This document shows positions 29,112 through 33,161 of a stretch of 33,161 nucleotides of DNA, in pieces. How positions within the stretch are numbered: position 1 is the first letter of the stretch; the number at the start of each line of letters is the position of its first letter. The notes under the pieces were generated by a model. The model saw only the letters and a list, made by a program, of their open reading frames with translations. It was not told the DNA's origin and did no database searches. The DNA is from JAAYDK01 sp964543935 (lineage in GTDB: Bacteria > Spirochaetota > Spirochaetia > Sphaerochaetales > Sphaerochaetaceae): NCBI GenBank assembly GCA_964543935.1, contig CAZJAK010000026.1:1-33161 (forward strand). The letters run 5' to 3'. The translations under genes were made by a program, and so were the position numbers.

Positions 29112-30254
29112 ATGCGGTATCAAGGGATCGACATCCACAGCGGAAGTCCGCTGGAACTGACTGTCGAAGAAGGCCTGATCACCCATCTGGAACCGATCGA
29201 AGCCACGACAGCAATGCCCTACCTTAGCCATGGATTCATCGACATCCAGGTGAACGGCTATCTTGGTAGCGACTATAGCAGTCCCACCCTGTGCGAATCC
29301 GATATCGTCAAGATCAACGCGGCCTTGGCAAAGCGCGGAACAACCAAGCATGCCCCCACCATCATCACCAACAGCGCCCAGCGGATCGAACGCAACCTGG
29401 CGGTGATCGCCACAGCCGTCAAGAAGGACCCCGTGCTGGCCCAAGCCATCGTGGGCATCCATCTGGAAGGCCCCTACATCAGCGCCGAAGAGGGCCCGCG
29501 CGGGGTGCACGATCCGCAGTATGCCCGCGACCCATCGATTGCCGAACTGGACCGTTTCATCACCGCATCGGAAGGTTTGCTGAAACTCATCACGCTTGCT
29601 CCCGAACGCAACGGCGCCATCGAGTTCATCAGTGCAGCAACCAAACGCGGCATCACCGTTTCCATCGGCCATAGCGCAGCCACGGCCGAGCGCTTGGCCG
29701 AAGCAGTCCAAGCCGGGGCCCGTTTGTCGACCCACCTCGGCAACGGCAGCCATGCCGTCCTGCCCCGCTTGCGCAACTACCTGTGGGAACAACTGGCCGA
29801 CGACCGCTTATGGGCCAGCATCATAGCCGACTCATTCCACCTGCCCGACAGTGTCCTCAAGACGATGCGGCGCACCAAGGGCTTGGAGCGATTGGTACTT
29901 GTCAGCGACGTGGCGTACCTCGGTGGGCACCCCAGCGGCATCTACCGGTGGGGCGATATCGCGGTGGAGGTGTTTCCCGACGGCCATCTCGGCATGCCCG
30001 GCACTACGTTTTTGGCCGGAGCCGGCCATTTGCTCGATTGGGACATCCCCCATTTCGCCCGCAGTACCGCCGTCGGCATAGCCGATGCAGTCCGCTTGGC
30101 AACGGTGCAACCGGCCCGTTTGCTCGCTCTCCCTTATTCACGCGATGCATTCAGCGTGGGAGAACCTGCTGACTTGGTGCAATTCATCCATCACCCGCAA
30201 TCCGGTCCGCTGGAAATTGTAGCAGTGGAACAACCTGGGAGGGTCTTGCCATGA
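29112..30254 (+). CDS. nagA: N-acetylglucosamine-6-phosphate deacetylase-like amidohydrolase
   Basis: 380 residues. Amidohydrolase barrel motifs: SHGFIDIQVNGY (40-50), GIHLEGPYIS (E119), SIGHSAAT (H187), STHLGNG (H208), ADSFHLP (H243) and LVSDVAYLGG (catalytic D266). The Q in FIDIQVNG is normal for NagA. The THLGNGSH stretch differs from the usual THLFNAM of NagA, and the region after it (PRLRNYLWEQLADDRLWASII) is typical of a divergent subgroup, so the acyl-sugar substrate may differ. AGGAGG at 29101-29106 favours the ATG at 29112 over an in-frame GTG at 29106. Its TGA overlaps the GntR ATG (ATGA). Confidence 0.83.
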   Translation: MRYQGIDIHSGSPLELTVEEGLITHLEPIEATTAMPYLSHGFIDIQVNGYLGSDYSSPTLCESDIVKINAALAKRGTTKHAPTIITNSAQRIERNLAVIATAVKKDPVLAQAIVGIHLEGPYISAEEGPRGVHDPQYARDPSIAELDRFITASEGLLKLITLAPERNGAIEFISAATKRGITVSIGHSAATAERLAEAVQAGARLSTHLGNGSHAVLPRLRNYLWEQLADDRLWASIIADSFHLPDSVLKTMRRTKGLERLVLVSDVAYLGGHPSGIYRWGDIAVEVFPDGHLGMPGTTFLAGAGHLLDWDIPHFARSTAVGIADAVRLATVQPARLLALPYSRDAFSVGEPADLVQFIHHPQSGPLEIVAVEQPGRVLP

Positions 30255-30985
30255 TCGATCCGAATATCCACGGCAGTTTGAACAAAATCGGCCACAACAA
30301 AATCACCGATGCAGCCTTGCAGAGCATCAAGCTCTACATCCTGCAAAGCAACCTCAAAGCCGGCGACCTGCTACCGGCCGAGGTTGAGTTGAGCGAGGTG
30401 TTGGGCATCAGCCGCCCATCGATGCGAGAGGCCTTCAAGGCCCTTGAAGCACTGGGAATCATCAGGACCGTCCACGGCGTGGGCCGCTTCATCCGCGATT
30501 TCAATTACGACGCCATGATCGAAAACCTGAGCTACAGCCTGAAAATCCATGTCGACGAATTCAGGGAAATCATCGACGTGCGCATGGCCTTGGAGGAGAT
30601 GTTCCTCGCTCAGGCGATGGAGGTCCTCGAGCCGTCCGATTTCGAACAGTTGACCGGCTTGATCGATCTGATGGAACGCCAGATTGCCGGACATGAGTCG
30701 GAGGAGATGTTGGTGCAAACCCACACGGCTTTCCATCTCAAGTTGTACGAACGGCTTGACAATAAATTGTTGACGAACCTTATCAGTGTGTTCGCCACAT
30801 TCCAACGAATCCTGTCGGTGACCAAGCGTTACAAAACCAGCGACTACCTGCAATTCATCCAGTTGCACCGCGAGTTGGTCGAGCTGCTCGCCTCCAAGGA
30901 CGAATCCCGCATCCACGACACCGTCAAGCGCCACTTCATCGACGTGGTCCGTTACAGCGACGAGCACCGCGAGGACTCGATATAA
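30251..30985 (+). CDS. GntR-family regulator, FadR (FCD) subfamily
   Basis: 244 residues. The winged helix (about 17-83) contains LLPAEVELSEVLGISRPSMREAFKALEALGIIRTVHGVGRFI. The FCD domain keeps the metal-binding histidines as HTAFH (H158, H162), H206 and H228; the usual Asp of DxxxH is replaced by His158. It is translationally coupled to the NagA-like gene and is expected to control it through the TGTCAGACA palindrome at its promoter. The effector is probably an amino sugar or its phosphate (inference). A hairpin CACCCG/CGGGTG follows the stop (30990-31003). Confidence 0.88.
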   Translation: MIDPNIHGSLNKIGHNKITDAALQSIKLYILQSNLKAGDLLPAEVELSEVLGISRPSMREAFKALEALGIIRTVHGVGRFIRDFNYDAMIENLSYSLKIHVDEFREIIDVRMALEEMFLAQAMEVLEPSDFEQLTGLIDLMERQIAGHESEEMLVQTHTAFHLKLYERLDNKLLTNLISVFATFQRILSVTKRYKTSDYLQFIQLHRELVELLASKDESRIHDTVKRHFIDVVRYSDEHREDSI

Positions 30986-30986
30986 A

Positions 30987-31006
30987 GCCCACCCGTCCGG
31001 GTGAGC
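30987..31006 (+). terminator. Weak hairpin after the gntR gene
   Basis: A stem of about 8 pairs with one mismatch around CACCCG-TC-CGGGTG follows the regulator stop. The loop is very short and no T tract follows, so termination efficiency is doubtful. Confidence 0.35.
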
Positions 31007-31067
31007 CTGAAGATGCCCCGCCTGGATGATGACGAATGCCCCGCTGTGGCGATAGCACGGCAGGAAA

Positions 31068-31096
31068 CAGGCCTCTACAGTGATGCTGGAGGCCTG
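31068..31096 (+). promoter_or_regulatory. Hairpin sequestering the RND gene's ribosome binding site
   Basis: CAGGCCTC (31068-31075) and GAGGCCTG (31089-31096) are perfect complements with a 13-nt loop. The Shine-Dalgarno GGAGG (31088-31092) of the next gene lies in the right arm. A second upstream segment GCAGG (31060-31064) can also pair with CCTGC (31093-31097), so alternative folds are possible. Confidence 0.5.
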
Positions 31097-31100
31097 CTTC

Positions 31101-33161
31101 ATGTCGAGACACCTTGTGATCGATGGCATCGTGACCGCAGCGTTCGTACTTTCTGCCGGCATTTCGTTGGCTTTAGCCGGTTACATCACCGTCGATGGTT
31201 CCACCGATGCATTCATGCCCGAGCAAGACCCGGTTGTGGTGACCAACGGCGAGATCGAGCAACGCTTCGGCACCACCGATGCCATCATCGTGGGCGTTCG
31301 CCCGCATTCGAACTCGGTCTTGGATGGGCAAACCCTTGCCTTGATCGACCGTTTGAGCACGGCTTTGGGTGAGCTCGAAGCAGTGGATGAGGTGCTGTCG
31401 CTGACGAACGCCCAGCACATCGTGGGCAGCCCCTACGGAATGGAAGTGGTCGCGCTGTACGACCCTGACGAAGGTGAGGCCGTCACCCGCCTACAGGAAC
31501 GCTTGGCCGACTGGCCCGAGGCGTACGACGGCAACCTTGTGTCGGTTGACAGGAGCATGGCTACCATCATCGTCCGGCCGCTGGCAGGAATCGATACCCC
31601 GGCTCAAGACCGCTTGCTCGACAGCGTCCGCGCTGTGATTGCGAGCGGGCAATCGGAGGAAACCTCCATTTCGATCGTGGGCTTGCCGGTGATCAAACAA
31701 GAGATCAACCGGAGCCTGATGGCAGACTTGGTGGTCTTGGCCCCCATCGTCGCCATCATCATCGTGGCAGTGCTGTATCTCTCCTTCAAACGGCTGACAA
31801 GCGTCATCTTCCCGTTGCTCGCCTTGTTTGTGGCAGCTGCCTTGATCGTGGCCGTGATCGCCCTTTCGGGAATCACCTTCACCATGGCCACCATGCTGGT
31901 ACCCGTGCTGTTGCTGGTGGTCGGCAGCGCCTACGGGATTCATGTGATGAGTCATTTTCAAGCCGAGACGGCTGTGCACGGCGATATCCTCGATTCGNNN
32001 NNNNNNNNNNNNNNNNNNNNNNNNNNNNNNNNNNNNNNNNNNNNNNNNNNNNNNNNNNNNNNNNNNNNNNNNNNNNNNNNNNNNNNNNNNNNNNNNNTGT
32101 TCGACACGACGATGAACGGGGCGGGAATCTTGGCTGTCATGGTGGAAGGGCCCCGGCCAGGTGATGTAGTGGCACCCGATTTCCTGATGGAATTGCAAGA
32201 ATTTTCCACCATGTTGGAACACAAGGAATCGGTCGGGGCAACCAGGACCATCGTACCGTACATCAAACGCATCAACCGGATGATGAATTGGGATAGCGTG
32301 CCCTATGCCGCCGGCACTGTCGGCATGCAAACCGATTTTGACTTTTTCGCACCCGCGGGGGCGGCTGTGGCCGCCCTTGGCGCAGATGGCATGGCGGTCG
32401 GGTCCACACCGAAATACAGCACCATCGAGAATGTGGCTGGTTCTGCTTATGATGAGATACCCCAAGATAGTGCGAAATACGGCTTGGAGGACGACGCTGC
32501 ATTGCAGGCGCTGATCAGCCAGTACCTGGTCCTGTACGCCGGTAATTTAACGATGTTTATCGATGACGCCATCGAGCCAGCGGCAACATTGGTGACGATC
32601 CAAGTGCGCGACACCAGCAACGACTCGCTTCGCGCACTGGTGCAGGACATCGACTCATTCTGGAATGGACGTTTGGATGCAGGCTGGACCGTCCGTATCG
32701 GTGGTGGAGAGGCTGTCTCGCTGGCACTTGTCGATTTGGTCACCCGTTCCCAAATCGTCTCAATCGTCTTTGCCTTGCTGATCGTGTGGGTCATGGTGAG
32801 CCTCATGTGGCGTTCCGCGGTGGCCGGTCTGCTCAGCCTAGTGCCTGTGATCGCCGCATTGAGCGGAGTCTTCACCACCATGGCGATCTTGGGCATCCAT
32901 GTCGACATCGTCACCTCGCTGCTGGCCTCGATTGCCATCGGGACCGGTGTCGATTACGCCATCCACTTCATGGGAGGGTGCCGGCACTTGGTCGAGGACT
33001 CCGGCAGGTGCGCCATGGAGAAGGTGTTCTCCATCACCGGGAGAGCCATCATCATCAACGCCTTGTCGGTCACCCTCGGATTCTCTGGCTTGATCTTCAG
33101 CCGGTTCGTGCCGATCCAGCAACTGGGCATTCTGTTCGCCGTCTCGACAATCTGCGCTGGT
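31101..33161 (+). CDS. RND/MMPL-superfamily membrane transporter (internal gap, C-terminus outside the window)
   Basis: The frame begins MSRHLVIDGIVTAAFVLSAGISLALAGY, the first helix, then a periplasmic domain (GSTDAFMPEQDPVVVTNGEIEQRFG...). Three helices follow (DLVVLAPIVAIIIVAVLYLSF, VIFPLLALFVAAALIVAVIALSG, TMLVPVLLLVVGSAYGIHVMSHF), and then 100 N. The right part resumes in a second periplasmic domain (GAGILAVMVEGPRPGDVVAPDFLMELQEF) and continues into the second helix bundle with GTGVDYAIHFM. It is the COG1033 type, which exports lipids, hopanoids or other hydrophobic molecules. The two sides are in the same frame. GGAGG lies 8 nt before the ATG, inside a hairpin. The gap must hide several helices. 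Confidence 0.85.
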   Translation, partial: MSRHLVIDGIVTAAFVLSAGISLALAGYITVDGSTDAFMPEQDPVVVTNGEIEQRFGTTDAIIVGVRPHSNSVLDGQTLALIDRLSTALGELEAVDEVLSLTNAQHIVGSPYGMEVVALYDPDEGEAVTRLQERLADWPEAYDGNLVSVDRSMATIIVRPLAGIDTPAQDRLLDSVRAVIASGQSEETSISIVGLPVIKQEINRSLMADLVVLAPIVAIIIVAVLYLSFKRLTSVIFPLLALFVAAALIVAVIALSGITFTMATMLVPVLLLVVGSAYGIHVMSHFQAETAVHGDILDSXXXXXXXXXXXXXXXXXXXXXXXXXXXXXXXXXXFDTTMNGAGILAVMVEGPRPGDVVAPDFLMELQEFSTMLEHKESVGATRTIVPYIKRINRMMNWDSVPYAAGTVGMQTDFDFFAPAGAAVAALGADGMAVGSTPKYSTIENVAGSAYDEIPQDSAKYGLEDDAALQALISQYLVLYAGNLTMFIDDAIEPAATLVTIQVRDTSNDSLRALVQDIDSFWNGRLDAGWTVRIGGGEAVSLALVDLVTRSQIVSIVFALLIVWVMVSLMWRSAVAGLLSLVPVIAALSGVFTTMAILGIHVDIVTSLLASIAIGTGVDYAIHFMGGCRHLVEDSGRCAMEKVFSITGRAIIINALSVTLGFSGLIFSRFVPIQQLGILFAVSTICAG
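31998..32097. other. Scaffold gap of 100 N in the RND gene
   Basis: Unlike the first gap, the flanks share no repeat. The protein before the gap stops after the fourth helix and resumes inside the second periplasmic domain, so roughly 130-150 residues typical of the family are missing. The 100-N length is therefore a placeholder, not a measured distance. Confidence 0.85.

Noticed and set aside
31001..31372. A 123-residue frame upstream of and into the RND gene
   Set aside because: It overlaps the RND reading frame, which has a proper first helix and ribosome binding site; the alternative product is Arg/His-rich and without motifs.
31491..32465. A long minus-strand frame through the second gap
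   Set aside because: It is antisense to the RND transporter and bridges N bases; composition is that of a shadow frame.
1..33161. tRNA, rRNA, CRISPR arrays, insertion sequences or prophage genes
   Set aside because: No cloverleaf-like sequences, regularly spaced repeats, transposase or phage structural motifs were seen on reading both strands.

Overview
The window is about 33 kb of a moderately GC-rich bacterial genome with dense, co-oriented operons, frequent ATGA/TAATG start-stop overlaps and AGGAGG ribosome binding sites. Its make-up suggests a saccharolytic, fermentative, anaerobic spirochaete, possibly Sphaerochaeta-like. The hints are an ABC binding protein whose signal peptide ends in AAGQTEK, a ferredoxin-fused EtfA with a GlcD-type lactate dehydrogenase, a rubrerythrin-like protein, Fe-dependent alcohol dehydrogenase, and many sugar genes. 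This is inferred from gene content; there is no rRNA or other phylogenetic marker here. Two runs of exactly 100 N (7765-7864 and 31998-32097) are scaffold gaps, so this is a draft or metagenome assembly.

Layout. (1) 1-4540: a leftward EtfB-EtfA-GlcD/LctD operon, predicted to be an electron-bifurcating lactate dehydrogenase. It is divergent from a FadR-type GntR regulator, with a 17-bp palindromic operator between them. An HpcH/HpaI-type aldolase and a strong terminator follow the regulator. (2) 4546-5726: a ferritin-like diiron protein and an unrecognised 135-residue protein. (3) 5730-10440: a lipoprotein serine hydrolase (interrupted by an artefactual gap) coupled to a phosphodiester glycosidase, divergent from an exported endonuclease/exonuclease/phosphatase-fold protein. 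(4) 10492-13245: a secreted 5'-nucleotidase preceded by two tandem paralogous small lipoproteins. (5) 13468-14282: a small ferredoxin coupled to a four-helix membrane protein with NapH-like cysteines, behind a dyad-rich regulatory region.

(6) 14334-26057 is the main feature: a leftward cluster of twelve genes that looks like a complete uptake and catabolic system for an unidentified sugar, polyol or glycoside. In transcription order it has a DhnA/LsrF-type aldolase, a SorC-family regulator, a zinc dehydrogenase, an NAD-kinase-fold kinase, two ABC permeases, a binding protein, a TIM-barrel sugar isomerase/epimerase, an ADP-ribosylglycohydrolase-family hydrolase, an MFS transporter, a UPF0303 protein and an iron alcohol dehydrogenase. 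It starts at a near-consensus promoter with TGAACA/TGTTCA operators around the transcription start. The combination does not match any pathway I can name.

(7) 26264-30985 holds cell-envelope and amino-sugar genes: a D-Ala-D-Ala-ligase-like ATP-grasp enzyme, a convergent GNAT acetyltransferase, a FemAB-type aminoacyltransferase with a terminator in its leader, and a NagA-like deacetylase coupled to a second GntR regulator. (8) 31101 to the end is an RND/MMPL-type transporter broken by the second gap and running off the window; its ribosome binding site sits in a predicted hairpin.

At least two genes (the first GntR regulator and the serine hydrolase) have a -10 box exactly 6 nt before ATG and no Shine-Dalgarno, so they are probably translated from leaderless mRNAs. 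No tRNA, rRNA, CRISPR array or insertion sequence was seen.
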